A DNA stretch of 52,321 nucleotides from a virus, in the IMG/VR virus record IMGVR_UViG_3300030046_000016, positions 1 to 52,321 of that record. One strand, 5' to 3'. The notes beneath the pieces are model-generated. The model did no database searches. It saw only the letters and a list, made by a program, of their open reading frames with translations, and was not told the origin of the DNA. Position numbers and translations under genes: made by a program. Below are positions 13,809-20,638 of this stretch, piece by piece (the first letter of the stretch is position 1; every line of letters begins with the position of its first letter).

Positions 13809-14237
13809 ATGCTAGTACCTGGATGGAAGAGGCCGTTTGCGCCAGCCAACCCGCGAAAAACCGAAGTAGAGCGGCGCGAGCTTGTGGTCGAGCCGGAGTT
13901 AACCGTTTGCTGGCGATCAAGCGGCCAGCACTGCACCTGCTACTACCGGAGACTCCCATACGGTTGCTGCTACTGCGATAAGAAAGCTGAGGTGGACGAT
14001 GGCGATAATTGGGACATAACTTACTTGACGCACAAGGGCGAACAAGAGAAGAATGCCCTTGAAAAGTTATGTGGCCAATTCCCGAATTCTTTTATTGGTC
14101 GTCAAATAGCGCTTTGTTGTTGGCTTCTGTGCGCACGGCCTTCTCTCTCACCCTCGATAGCTTCAGCACTTCATTCATCGCCGTCTTCGCTGGCGTTCTC
14201 AGTTCCTTGGTCGATTTTTTCCGCGAGGGAGGTATGA
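13809..14237 (+). CDS. Cys-rich protein with hydrophobic tail (142 aa)
   Basis: GAGGTGAAGC precedes ATG 13809. A central CWRSSGQHCTCYYRRLPYGC segment plus CYC is strongly Cys-rich and may bind metal; the last 45 residues are hydrophobic and Ser-rich. The stop overlaps the next ATG as ATGA, which supports the frame over the longer overlapping one from 14069. Function unknown. Confidence 0.5.
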   Translation: MLVPGWKRPFAPANPRKTEVERRELVVEPELTVCWRSSGQHCTCYYRRLPYGCCYCDKKAEVDDGDNWDITYLTHKGEQEKNALEKLCGQFPNSFIGRQIALCCWLLCARPSLSPSIASALHSSPSSLAFSVPWSIFSAREV

Positions 14238-14986
14238 GCGACCTTCGGAGAAACATCAAAAGAGGGCTAAGAAGCATAGCAATCGGAATGGCGGGAGCAT
14301 CAATAGTTTGGGTATTTGTTTTTGTCCACAATTTTTGGGTGTCTCATCGCGTGTATGCTGACCCGCCGTGGCTGGCCTTCAACTGGATTCATCCAGACGG
14401 GATAGAGATTATGCCGGGAATGCAAGCTATCACCCCGGAGTTCTTACAATCCAGAAGCCAATACATTGTGGAGATCACCGCCAAGAGTGAAAACGGAGTC
14501 AACATCCCGTTATCAGCGAATGTGGTGTTTCAGTTTCCATACGTTGTCGAGAAATTCAGCGGAACTAAATTGGGTGATGAGGACTGGACCTTTGAACCCG
14601 TTAGACCCCCAATACCTTTCGTTGCGAGGGGTTATCTTAGGATTTTTGGCGACAAAGAATATAGAAACTATATGTTGGCCATAAAGAACATGCCTCCAAA
14701 TGGAAAGATAAGAATCGTCTTGCTATTGGACAAGAACCCGCACGATCGGGGGATTATTTCCGGAGCCGGAGCCTTCTCCGGTACTAACCCTCTGCTGGGT
14801 CCACCTCGTCCAATCGGTGGACCATTGCAGAATTACATACACCTCTATCAAGCATTTTCATACGGAGGGCAAGTCTCTCACATAGAGGCTTACGCGCCAT
14901 TTGTGGTGGATTGCAATGGGATGGTTCATATGGGGCAATTTGGTCCTGCACCCAAAAATCTGATGCGAGAGGCAGAGTTACCGTAA
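14234..14986 (+). CDS. Membrane-anchored protein (250 aa)
   Basis: Start taken at ATG 14234 because of GAGGGAGG and the ATGA overlap; a frame open from 14069 would add further hydrophobic residues. A basic N-terminus (SDLRRNIKRGLRS), one transmembrane helix (IAIGMAGASIVWVFVFVHNF), then a large β-rich domain, probably periplasmic, with FVARGYLRIFGDKEYRNY and GKIRIVLLLDKNPHD. No catalytic motif. It could sense or modify the envelope, but that is conjecture. Confidence 0.6.
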   Translation: MSDLRRNIKRGLRSIAIGMAGASIVWVFVFVHNFWVSHRVYADPPWLAFNWIHPDGIEIMPGMQAITPEFLQSRSQYIVEITAKSENGVNIPLSANVVFQFPYVVEKFSGTKLGDEDWTFEPVRPPIPFVARGYLRIFGDKEYRNYMLAIKNMPPNGKIRIVLLLDKNPHDRGIISGAGAFSGTNPLLGPPRPIGGPLQNYIHLYQAFSYGGQVSHIEAYAPFVVDCNGMVHMGQFGPAPKNLMREAELP

Positions 14987-14998
14987 GGAGATGTGGGC

Positions 14999-15166
14999 AT
15001 GAAGCACGAATACCATGAAGGCTCGGAAGCTCTAGAGCGTTTTGAAAAGGGAATGACTGCGCTGTTTCGTGCGCCGAAACCTGGATCGAAGCCAACACCT
15101 AAAAAGGCGAAGCGTCCTACCAAGGCTCAAAAAGGTTCAACTGCTCGGGGAGACGCGCAGCGATAG
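14999..15166 (+). CDS. Small phage protein, YHEGSEALERFE motif (55 aa)
   Basis: AAGGAG precedes ATG 14999. The N-terminus HEYHEGSEALERFEKGMTAL followed by FRAPKP is a recurrent short phage motif; the rest is Lys/Pro-rich (KPGSKPTPKKAKRPTKAQK). Unknown role, possibly nucleic-acid binding. Ends 32 bases before the transposase fragment. Confidence 0.6.
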   Translation: MKHEYHEGSEALERFEKGMTALFRAPKPGSKPTPKKAKRPTKAQKGSTARGDAQR

Positions 15167-15198
15167 CTTTGACGGCAAAGACGTGTTTATGGCCTCTC

Positions 15199-15640
15199 TT
15201 ACCACGTCCCTGCCGATTCTGAATGTGAGGTAGCACTGCCAGTGCCGGTAAGCTCTGTGTACGTCAAACGGTGTCCTGCGACGTTTCTCATCGCCTTCTC
15301 AAAGCGAAGAGTATCGTTCATCTTCTTGCCGCTGTTGTTGAAGCGAAATACTTGTTCGTTGAGGTAAGCATCCAGATGAAACGGTTCCACCGCAACATAC
15401 GTGCCCTTCAGAGTCCGCTTCAACAGACTCCAAAAGTTCTCGATGCCTTGCGTGTGTACCTCGCCGCGTACATATTCCTGCATGTGATTCACCGTCTGGT
15501 GAACAAACAGACGGGTCGCATTTAGACCCTCGTAGCCGACGTGCTGATCGGTATAGATGCGCGAACCCCAACCAACATTTTCCAGAATCTTGTTTTGCAA
15601 CGTCTCACGCTTTGCATTCGGGATTACCATAGCCCGAACC
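15199..15640 (-). pseudogene. 5'-truncated IS1595/ISXO2-type transposase
   Basis: The frame carries the C-terminal half of an ISXO2-like DDE transposase: VIPNAKRETLQNKI, then IYTDQHVGYEGL (second catalytic Asp), VNHMQEYVRGEVHT, and QGIENFWSLLKRTLKGTYV (catalytic Glu), then LNEQVFRFNNSG. The usual protein is about 300 aa with an N-terminal zinc ribbon and the first Asp; here both are missing. Homology seems to continue without a start for some codons upstream of ATG 15630 (LHLREVRAMVIPN), then the neighbouring gene begins at 15663. No terminal inverted repeats were identified. An inactive relic in the rightward accessory genes. Confidence 0.85.
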
Positions 15641-15662
15641 TCACGAAGATGGAGTCCAGGAA

Positions 15663-15881
15663 GTGAACGTCTACGCCATCAAAGGCACGAAGGTGGTCTG
15701 CACCCACCCCGAGCGAGGCTTCGCCATCCACCAGGAGGCTGCGATGAAGTTCCTCGACCTTGGATCCACCTACACCGTCCAGCGCACGGCCAGCTCGATG
15801 CTGTACACCCGCGTCTGGCTCCAGGAGGTTCCGCTGGTGGAGTTCAACACGATGCAGTTTGACGATGCAGAAAGTTCTTGA
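15663..15881 (+). CDS. Hypothetical protein (72 aa)
   Basis: GTG 15663 with GGAG about 8 bases upstream; the region 5' of it is transposase remnant, so the original start or promoter may have been changed by the insertion. β-type N-terminus (NVYAIKGTKVVCTHPERGFA) and helical centre. No domain recognised. Confidence 0.5.
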   Translation: MNVYAIKGTKVVCTHPERGFAIHQEAAMKFLDLGSTYTVQRTASSMLYTRVWLQEVPLVEFNTMQFDDAESS

Positions 15882-15907
15882 TTCTGATACGCAGATTAGC
15901 GTACTGT
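15878..15907 (+). promoter_or_regulatory. Predicted promoter TTGATT-18-TACTGT
   Basis: TTGATT at 15878-15883, TACTGT at 15902-15907, same -35 box as at 12581. ACGC-AGATTA-GCGT in the spacer is a small dyad. ATG 15914 is only 7 bases past the -10 box, so the transcript would be leaderless. Confidence 0.35.
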
Positions 15908-15913
15908 AGCGAC

Positions 15914-16075
15914 ATGAAGGGGTCGGTTCAACCCGAGGTAGTACGCGATATCAAACTCTACCTTGCCGCGCATAAGTGGCGTGGAGCGAAGCATGCTATC
16001 GCAAAAAAGTACGGGATCTCAATTAGTATCGTGTGTTCGATTTACTACGGCAGGGCTTATAGGGGAGTGAAATGA
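15914..16075 (+). CDS. Small HTH-like protein (53 aa)
   Basis: From ATG 15914 (no ribosome site). Basic, with VVRDIKLYLAAHKWRGAKHA, then IAKKYGISISIVCSIYYGR, which fits a short helix-turn-helix of the type attached to homing nucleases or resolvases. The stop overlaps the next ATG. DNA binding inferred. Confidence 0.55.
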   Translation: MKGSVQPEVVRDIKLYLAAHKWRGAKHAIAKKYGISISIVCSIYYGRAYRGVK

Positions 16076-16311
16076 AGCACCGATGTCCATGCTGTGGTCA
16101 GCCGACCGAGAAGCCCGTGAAGAAGGTGCGGACGTGCGTGTCGTGCCGAGTCCCGATAGGGTCGCACGACAAATGGTTTTTCAACGACAACAACCAGTGT
16201 CAGCACAGGGTATGTGCCTACCCAACTTTCTACACTCTCGAAGATGCCATCCGGCCAAAAGAGCCGGCGCCCACACCGCTGTTTGATGGAGAGTTTCATG
16301 TCAATGCCTAA
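16072..16311 (+). CDS. Zinc-finger protein (79 aa)
   Basis: AGGGGAG before ATG 16072, ATGA overlap upstream. KHRCPCCGQPTEKPVKKVRT followed by CVSC gives a Cys4 ribbon at residues 4-25; CQHRVC may be a second site. Small phage metal-binding protein without assigned role. Confidence 0.65.
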   Translation: MKHRCPCCGQPTEKPVKKVRTCVSCRVPIGSHDKWFFNDNNQCQHRVCAYPTFYTLEDAIRPKEPAPTPLFDGEFHVNA

Positions 16312-16549
16312 GAAGTCGGTGCTTGAGGTTGCGCAAGGTTTGGTCGGATCGTTCCTGCGAATCAAGAAGGTGATCGTCCTGATGGAGATGGAGGACGGCA
16401 CCTTCATGAGCGATGGCAACGGGATCACGGTCAACGACGCAAGGCATATGGTGAGGGCGTTCCACAGCGCCGTCGAGAGCAACATGGTGAAGCATCAGGC
16501 TGATAAGAAATTGTCAAAGAAGGAATTGCAAAAGCCCTACGTGATGTGA
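16298..16549 (+). CDS. Hypothetical protein (83 aa)
   Basis: ATG 16298 follows GGAG by 6 bases and overlaps the upstream gene by 14. Small α/β protein with IKKVIVLMEMEDGTFMSDGN and a basic tail (KHQADKKLSKKELQK). No domain recognised. Confidence 0.6.
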   Translation: MSMPKKSVLEVAQGLVGSFLRIKKVIVLMEMEDGTFMSDGNGITVNDARHMVRAFHSAVESNMVKHQADKKLSKKELQKPYVM

Positions 16550-16556
16550 GGTTGCT

Positions 16557-16640
16557 ATGGCGGAGTTTGTTTGGAGTCTTGCCGGACTGGTTCTGTTTGG
16601 CGCGATGTTGATTGGAAGCTGCGTAAAGAGGAGCGACTGA
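16557..16640 (+). CDS. One-helix membrane micro-protein (27 aa)
   Basis: GAGG 5 bases before ATG. The product is one hydrophobic helix (FVWSLAGLVLFGAMLIGSC) with a KRSD end, fitting an inner-membrane micro-protein. The neighbouring start follows 1 base after its stop. Confidence 0.5.
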   Translation: MAEFVWSLAGLVLFGAMLIGSCVKRSD

Positions 16641-16641
16641 A

Positions 16642-17073
16642 GTGAGTAGACCGACCGTAGGACAAATGCAGCGGGCCGCAGCGAAGAAGGCTGGTAAGGT
16701 TTGGACAGCGTTCACACAGATCGCCATCACCGAAAAGATGCGCAACGATAATCTGCTCCTGCAGAACTGCTATGCCATATACGCAAACTCGCGGTACGAA
16801 GTGCATTTATTTATGCAGCCGAGTGCGGTTGGAGCGTGGATGCAGTGCGCAGTGCGATCACACGCGGATATGTGGCCGATCGACTGGAGCATTCTCCAGC
16901 GCATTAAGAATGAAATTTTTAGCCCTGGCGCGCTCGCTCTTGAGCTCTACCCCGAGCAGGCAAATGAGTGGCCAGCAAAAATTAACGTGAGGATCTTCTA
17001 TGTAGCGCCGACTACCTTTGAAATTCCGTTTGGACTTCACCTTCCGGGAGCTTGGGGCCGCTCAGATGGCTAA
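16642..17073 (+). CDS. Conserved phage protein, DUF7694-like (143 aa)
   Basis: GTG 16642 behind AGGAG. The C-terminal half, MWPIDWSILQRIKNEIF followed by LALELYPEQANEW, matches my memory of a widespread short phage family (DUF7694) of unknown function; the N-terminal third is basic and helical. Family name uncertain. Overlaps the HTH gene by 8 bases. Confidence 0.6.
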   Translation: MSRPTVGQMQRAAAKKAGKVWTAFTQIAITEKMRNDNLLLQNCYAIYANSRYEVHLFMQPSAVGAWMQCAVRSHADMWPIDWSILQRIKNEIFSPGALALELYPEQANEWPAKINVRIFYVAPTTFEIPFGLHLPGAWGRSDG

Positions 17074-17293
17074 AGCGAAGTCGGTGCTCTATCTTTCGGA
17101 GGAGCAGGTGCTCGACCTTCTGAAGCAGCGTATGGGGGTGAAGATGCAAATGGAGTTCGCCGCGGAGTTGGAGGTGTCGACATCGATGCTGTCCGACATT
17201 CTCAAGGGCCGGCGGCATCCTGGGGCGAGCGTGTTGAAGTTTCTCGGCGTGGAACGGTGTGTGATGTACAAACTGGACGATGGAGGAAAGTGA
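17066..17293 (+). CDS. XRE-like HTH protein (75 aa)
   Basis: ATG 17066. After a helix (LSEEQVLDLLKQRMG) comes an XRE/Cro-type helix-turn-helix, QMEFAAELEVSTSMLSDILK, followed by GRRHPG, the loop typical of this family. The short length suits a Cro-like repressor; it is a candidate reader of the CGCAA-N2-TTGCG or 14-mer dyads. That pairing is a guess. KFLGVER near the end is coded by a near-copy of the 14-mer (17241-17254). Confidence 0.7.
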   Translation: MAKAKSVLYLSEEQVLDLLKQRMGVKMQMEFAAELEVSTSMLSDILKGRRHPGASVLKFLGVERCVMYKLDDGGK

Positions 17294-17712
17294 TGAAACT
17301 TAGCGAGGCCGCCGACATGGGGCGAACGATCACAACAATGTGTGTTGGTGACTGGATGGGTTGCTACCTCGGATCGGCCGCCAATGCTTTAGGGATGCCT
17401 GAGCCAAAAAGGACGGACCGCAATCCTAGCCAGCCGGGAGTGTATGGCGAAACGATTGACTCGACAGATCGCGTCGATGCTCTACTCAACTACTTTCCAT
17501 GGTTGGAATCGAACGAGGAACATTATCTAGTGGCCATCACTTCACTGTACGATCAAACCGAAGATTTCGACCGGGTCAGCGGGTTCGTCAAAGCGGTAGA
17601 GCCACCGTGCGGGTCGTGCAATACCTTTGACTGCTGCTGTGAGCGGACCAAGGGGATGTACGACGAACTGACGGCGACTACCCTCGCCGTCTCCACCCTC
17701 AGCCTTCCATAA
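17293..17712 (+). CDS. Phage hypothetical protein (139 aa)
   Basis: GGAGGAAAGTG before ATG 17293, which shares one base with the upstream stop. Begins MKLSEAADMGRTITT and continues YLGSAANALGM, reminiscent of short phage proteins starting LSEAI...CALGAA; C-terminal C-x2-C and CCCER may bind metal. It converges with the next leftward gene and overlaps its end by 14 bases. Confidence 0.6.
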   Translation: MKLSEAADMGRTITTMCVGDWMGCYLGSAANALGMPEPKRTDRNPSQPGVYGETIDSTDRVDALLNYFPWLESNEEHYLVAITSLYDQTEDFDRVSGFVKAVEPPCGSCNTFDCCCERTKGMYDELTATTLAVSTLSLP

Positions 17713-18328
17713 GCCGCACCAGCACTTTGCGTATGTAACCTTCCGCGGCGATTTGTGGGATTGTCGCGGACATGAGGACGTCGCCACCCTTAGTGATGGG
17801 GATGATGATGACATCTTCATACTTCTCGACATTGTCGATAGCGTGCATCAACAGGTCGCTGGGGGTTGGCCGTCCAGTGCGCGACCCCGACAGCATGGAG
17901 GCGGTGATGGGCGCGTCTGGGTCGCCCTTATCGACCTTGTCGGCCTTAAACCACGGCGTCTCCGCAATCTGCTCGAACTCGCTCTTCTGTGCGGCTGCAC
18001 CGTCGCCACGCGCCTTCATGATGTCGCGCAGCCAGTTCGGATTCTGGTTGTTTGTGCGCACCGCAACCTGATCGCAGGGAAGCATCTCGTTCTCGACGAG
18101 AGGGACTCCCAGGATGGTGAACACAGTGTTTTCGACCGTGGGCTCCGGTCGCGGGTTGCGCATGCGATCGAGCAGGGATCGCCGGTCTTCGACCTTAGCC
18201 TTACCTTCGTCGATGATGGCCTGCTTCACCTCGTCGAGCGTCTGCTTGCAGAAGTGGATCTCGGCGACCATATTGCCCTGGCTTCGAGCCATCATCACGA
18301 TACTTTGGATTGCGTTCAGGTTGACCAT
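17699..18328 (-). CDS. Hypothetical protein (209 aa)
   Basis: ATG 18328 behind GGAGGAG; the longer frame to 18394 would enter the RNase H gene. The C-terminus LLMHAIDNVEKYEDVIIIPI is an α/β segment seen in uncharacterised phage proteins; the middle is Lys/Asp-rich. Forms a leftward pair with the RNase H-like gene. Function unknown. Confidence 0.6.
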   Translation of the reverse strand: MVNLNAIQSIVMMARSQGNMVAEIHFCKQTLDEVKQAIIDEGKAKVEDRRSLLDRMRNPRPEPTVENTVFTILGVPLVENEMLPCDQVAVRTNNQNPNWLRDIMKARGDGAAAQKSEFEQIAETPWFKADKVDKGDPDAPITASMLSGSRTGRPTPSDLLMHAIDNVEKYEDVIIIPITKGGDVLMSATIPQIAAEGYIRKVLVRLMEG

Positions 18329-18350
18329 GTACTCCTCCGGTTGTTTGAGT

Positions 18351-18785
18351 TTACTGCCGAGTTGCGAGGGTTGCTTCAGAAATTTCCAGGTCACACATGG
18401 CGTCGCACTCGTCGTTGCTCAGCCGTGGTTGCCATTCGAAATTTACTTTCCCGTAGGGAAGCCAAGATTTCATCTGCAAGCAGTCGTTGGCTGATTCTGC
18501 GCAAATCCCAGCCACGGGCTTGCGGTACTTCCCTAGCATCCTCCAGATGACAACCTGCGAGTCGCCAACGATCGTCATCGCGTCGGTCGATTTTGTTGCC
18601 AGATACCATCCAAGGATCATCTTGATTCCTTCGAACTCGGCAACGTTGTTGGTCATTTTGGAACCGTGTCCAAGGTACTTACTGCACCGAAAAATCTCTT
18701 CTTCTCCGCGAGTAATCAAACATGCGCACGATGCATGTCCACCCGGATTAGGCCAGCATCCTCCATCGAATCTTGCTATTAGCAT
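18351..18785 (-). CDS. RNase HI-like protein
   Basis: 144 aa from ATG 18785; earlier in-frame starts add a non-homologous leader. The RNase HI core is readable: FDGGCWPNPGG with Asp7, TNNVAEFEG with Glu50, IVGDSQVV with Asp75, and NDECDAM with Asp128 as the probable fourth acid. The family cleaves the RNA strand of RNA:DNA hybrids; in phages it can remove primers or R-loops. Sequence style (NPGG, TNNVAEFEG) resembles the bacterial/plant RnhA-like branch rather than phage T4 RNase H. No linked polymerase is visible. Confidence 0.8.
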   Translation of the reverse strand: MLIARFDGGCWPNPGGHASCACLITRGEEEIFRCSKYLGHGSKMTNNVAEFEGIKMILGWYLATKSTDAMTIVGDSQVVIWRMLGKYRKPVAGICAESANDCLQMKSWLPYGKVNFEWQPRLSNDECDAMCDLEISEATLATRQ

Positions 18786-19153
18786 TGGATATATCCTTTC
18801 TGGTAGTTGTATTTGCTTTTGCTTTAAGTTGTTGCTTCTAAAACTAATCGGACAATGGTGAACGCTCAGGGCGAAGAAAAACCGGACGCCAACCCCAAAA
18901 AGGAAGGCCCGGTCTTTTCTCCATACTCGGCATAAAGGAGCCACGACGAGGTATGAAGCCTATACAGGATCACTTTGACTAAGCGACTGATCGAATGTTC
19001 TGCCTCAGCCAACCGTACCTAACGAGGCATCTCCGGGCGTATAGAGCCCAACCCTTAACCCCGATCGACCCTGACGCAACAATGCGCTTTGGCTCGACAG
19101 CTAGATATGCATGACCAAATGGTCGGGTCATGGGAATTGTTTTTTGCTTGGCT

Positions 19154-19299
19154 TTCCACGGTCAAGCGTGAAAACGAAAGTAAATGAGGTAAAAAAATAA
19201 TGCAAGTTAAATCGTAAAACATGAGAAACTACATGTGGGTTCGCGGCCGAACCTTTTTCCGGCTGGCGCGTCTCCCCTATCCTCCTTCCACGGTCGAGC
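19154..19299. repeat. Direct-repeat pair TTCCACGGTCRAGC
   Basis: Copies at 19154-19167 and 19286-19299 differ in one base, 132 bp apart, upstream of the structural operon. Confidence 0.45.
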
Positions 19300-19337
19300 T
19301 AGGGTTGAGACCGTCAGCCGTTCTACTTTCAGCTTGC

Positions 19338-19347
19338 ATGCTTGCAT
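19338..19347. promoter_or_regulatory. Start-associated element ATGCTTGCAT
   Basis: Overlaps a second half (GCTTGCATGC at 19332-19341), about 20 bases before the first structural-operon start. Confidence 0.55.
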
Positions 19348-19368
19348 GAATCGGTTTACGCTTGCCCA

Positions 19369-20037
19369 ATGCAAAGCGCTGGAATGGTTGCGTTGGCCCT
19401 GCTTGCCGGTGTGGTCTTGGTGGTCGTATTCGCCGGGATGGTGATCTTGGGCTTTTTCATGTGGAAGGCAAAAGCCGTTTTCGAGGCGAACAACGCCAAA
19501 CTGGCCGGCATCCTCGAAGTTCACCGAGAGAAGCTGGGTACAACCTGCGACTACTTCGAAGGCACCGCGTACACGTGGAAAGACGAAACGACGGAGATGC
19601 TCAACGAGAGCGCCACCGCCAACGCTGAATTTATCAAGGCAATCAACGTCGTACTCGAAAACCATAAGAACGCCGCGACCAGCGCCCGAGCGGAGCAGCG
19701 CGCCGCAAATGAAGCCTTCCTGAAGGAAGCCAGGGCCATCCTGACGACTCACCACGACGAGATGAAGGCGATCACCAACTCGATCAACGGCGAGGCGCTG
19801 ATGACGGCGTCAGCCCGTGCAATCAGCGCTTGCATCCGTATCGAGAAGATCACGTCGATACTCAGTAAGCTGCTTCAGTTGCATAATGAAAGGGAAGAGT
19901 CGCCGTCGGGACTCGGAGCCGAAGAGTATGCCCCAGACAACGCTGGAACTATCTACGACCAAACCCCAACTGCCAAGCAGGACCTCATCGACTTCCGCGA
20001 AGAGGTCGAGGGGCTCGAAGGCGCTCTCTCAGACTGA
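19369..20037 (+). CDS. Membrane-anchored coiled-coil protein (222 aa)
   Basis: Start uncertain: ATG 19369, or TTG 19342 (nine residues more); neither has a clear ribosome site. N-terminal transmembrane helix (VALALLAGVVLVVVFAGMVI, extending to LGFFMW), then a long helical, Ala/Glu/Asn-rich part, likely a coiled coil, and an acidic tail. The shape resembles phage or plasmid membrane-tethered coiled-coil proteins, with no enzymatic motif. First gene of the rightward structural operon; it overlaps the next frame. Confidence 0.6.
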   Translation: MQSAGMVALALLAGVVLVVVFAGMVILGFFMWKAKAVFEANNAKLAGILEVHREKLGTTCDYFEGTAYTWKDETTEMLNESATANAEFIKAINVVLENHKNAATSARAEQRAANEAFLKEARAILTTHHDEMKAITNSINGEALMTASARAISACIRIEKITSILSKLLQLHNEREESPSGLGAEEYAPDNAGTIYDQTPTAKQDLIDFREEVEGLEGALSD

Positions 20038-20638
20038 CAAGTTTAGGGCGTACCTCAAGCGTAAAGGGTTCTCGCCTGACGAGATTGCCATCAAGACCGG
20101 CGGGTCGCTCGTGCAAGTGCAGGATAGCCTCGACCGCTACGATTCGGCTCGAGCCGAGGTGTCGAACGAGGAGGTAGACTTCGCCGTCAACCAGGTCATC
20201 CTCAAAAGCATGACCGAAGTGGGTACGGTACTCAAGACCGGGCTTCGAGCGAAGATCAGCGAAAATATCCACATCGGCAAGGACAAGAAGGGGAAAGATA
20301 AGTACCGCCGCGTCACCCGCCCTGACACCACCACGCAACTCAAAACCATCGACACCATGAAAAACCTGATGGATTCGATCCGCCCCAAGGGTGGCGGGAT
20401 CGCTATCACCAGCAACACCCAGGTAAACAATCCGGGGTCTGGTACGACGGGTGGCCGCCCACAAGGGTTGAGCTTCGAAGATCGCGTCCGCCGTAACCGG
20501 CAGAGAAAAATTGACGAAGGCGAAGTGGTCGATGCAGAGGTGATCGAGGAGCAAACGCTGGAGGAAGAGTTATCCGACATCGGGATTGACATCGAAGACG
20601 ACGAAGAGGGCGACGACGATGATATCCAGGAAGGATAA
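19928..20638 (+). CDS. Terminase small subunit-like protein
   Basis: Called from position and architecture. An N-terminal helix-turn-helix-like domain (KFRAYLKRKGFSPDEIAIKT followed by GGSLVQVQDSLDRY), a helical centre (VDFAVNQVILKSMTEVGTVL), and a strongly acidic C-terminus (IDIEDDEEGDDDDI). The small subunit recognises the packaging site and forms a ring that hands DNA to the large subunit, whose gene overlaps the end of this one. Start uncertain: ATG 19928 overlaps the previous gene by 110 bases. Confidence 0.6.
   Translation: MPQTTLELSTTKPQLPSRTSSTSAKRSRGSKALSQTDKFRAYLKRKGFSPDEIAIKTGGSLVQVQDSLDRYDSARAEVSNEEVDFAVNQVILKSMTEVGTVLKTGLRAKISENIHIGKDKKGKDKYRRVTRPDTTTQLKTIDTMKNLMDSIRPKGGGIAITSNTQVNNPGSGTTGGRPQGLSFEDRVRRNRQRKIDEGEVVDAEVIEEQTLEEELSDIGIDIEDDEEGDDDDIQEG

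Larger units (their letters stand above)
18786..19368. other. Non-coding region before the structural operon
   Basis: About 580 bases. Seen in it: a possible 26-codon frame at 18855-18935 without a good start; a hairpin with ATGACC/GGTCAT arms near 19110-19130 followed by TTTTTT; an AT-rich stretch at 19165-19220; a direct repeat TTCCACGGTCRAGC at 19154-19167 and 19286-19299; a dyad ACGGTC...GACCGT at 19290-19314; and the ATGCTTGCAT element. No tRNA. Likely holds the late promoter, which I cannot place. Confidence 0.5.

Noticed and set aside
14069-14986. 305-aa start for the membrane-anchored protein
   Set aside because: Would overlap the preceding gene by 169 bases; ATGA coupling and a better ribosome site favour 14234.
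18940-19200. Possible tRNA or small RNA in the non-coding region
   Set aside because: No cloverleaf, T-loop sequence or CCA end could be found on either strand.
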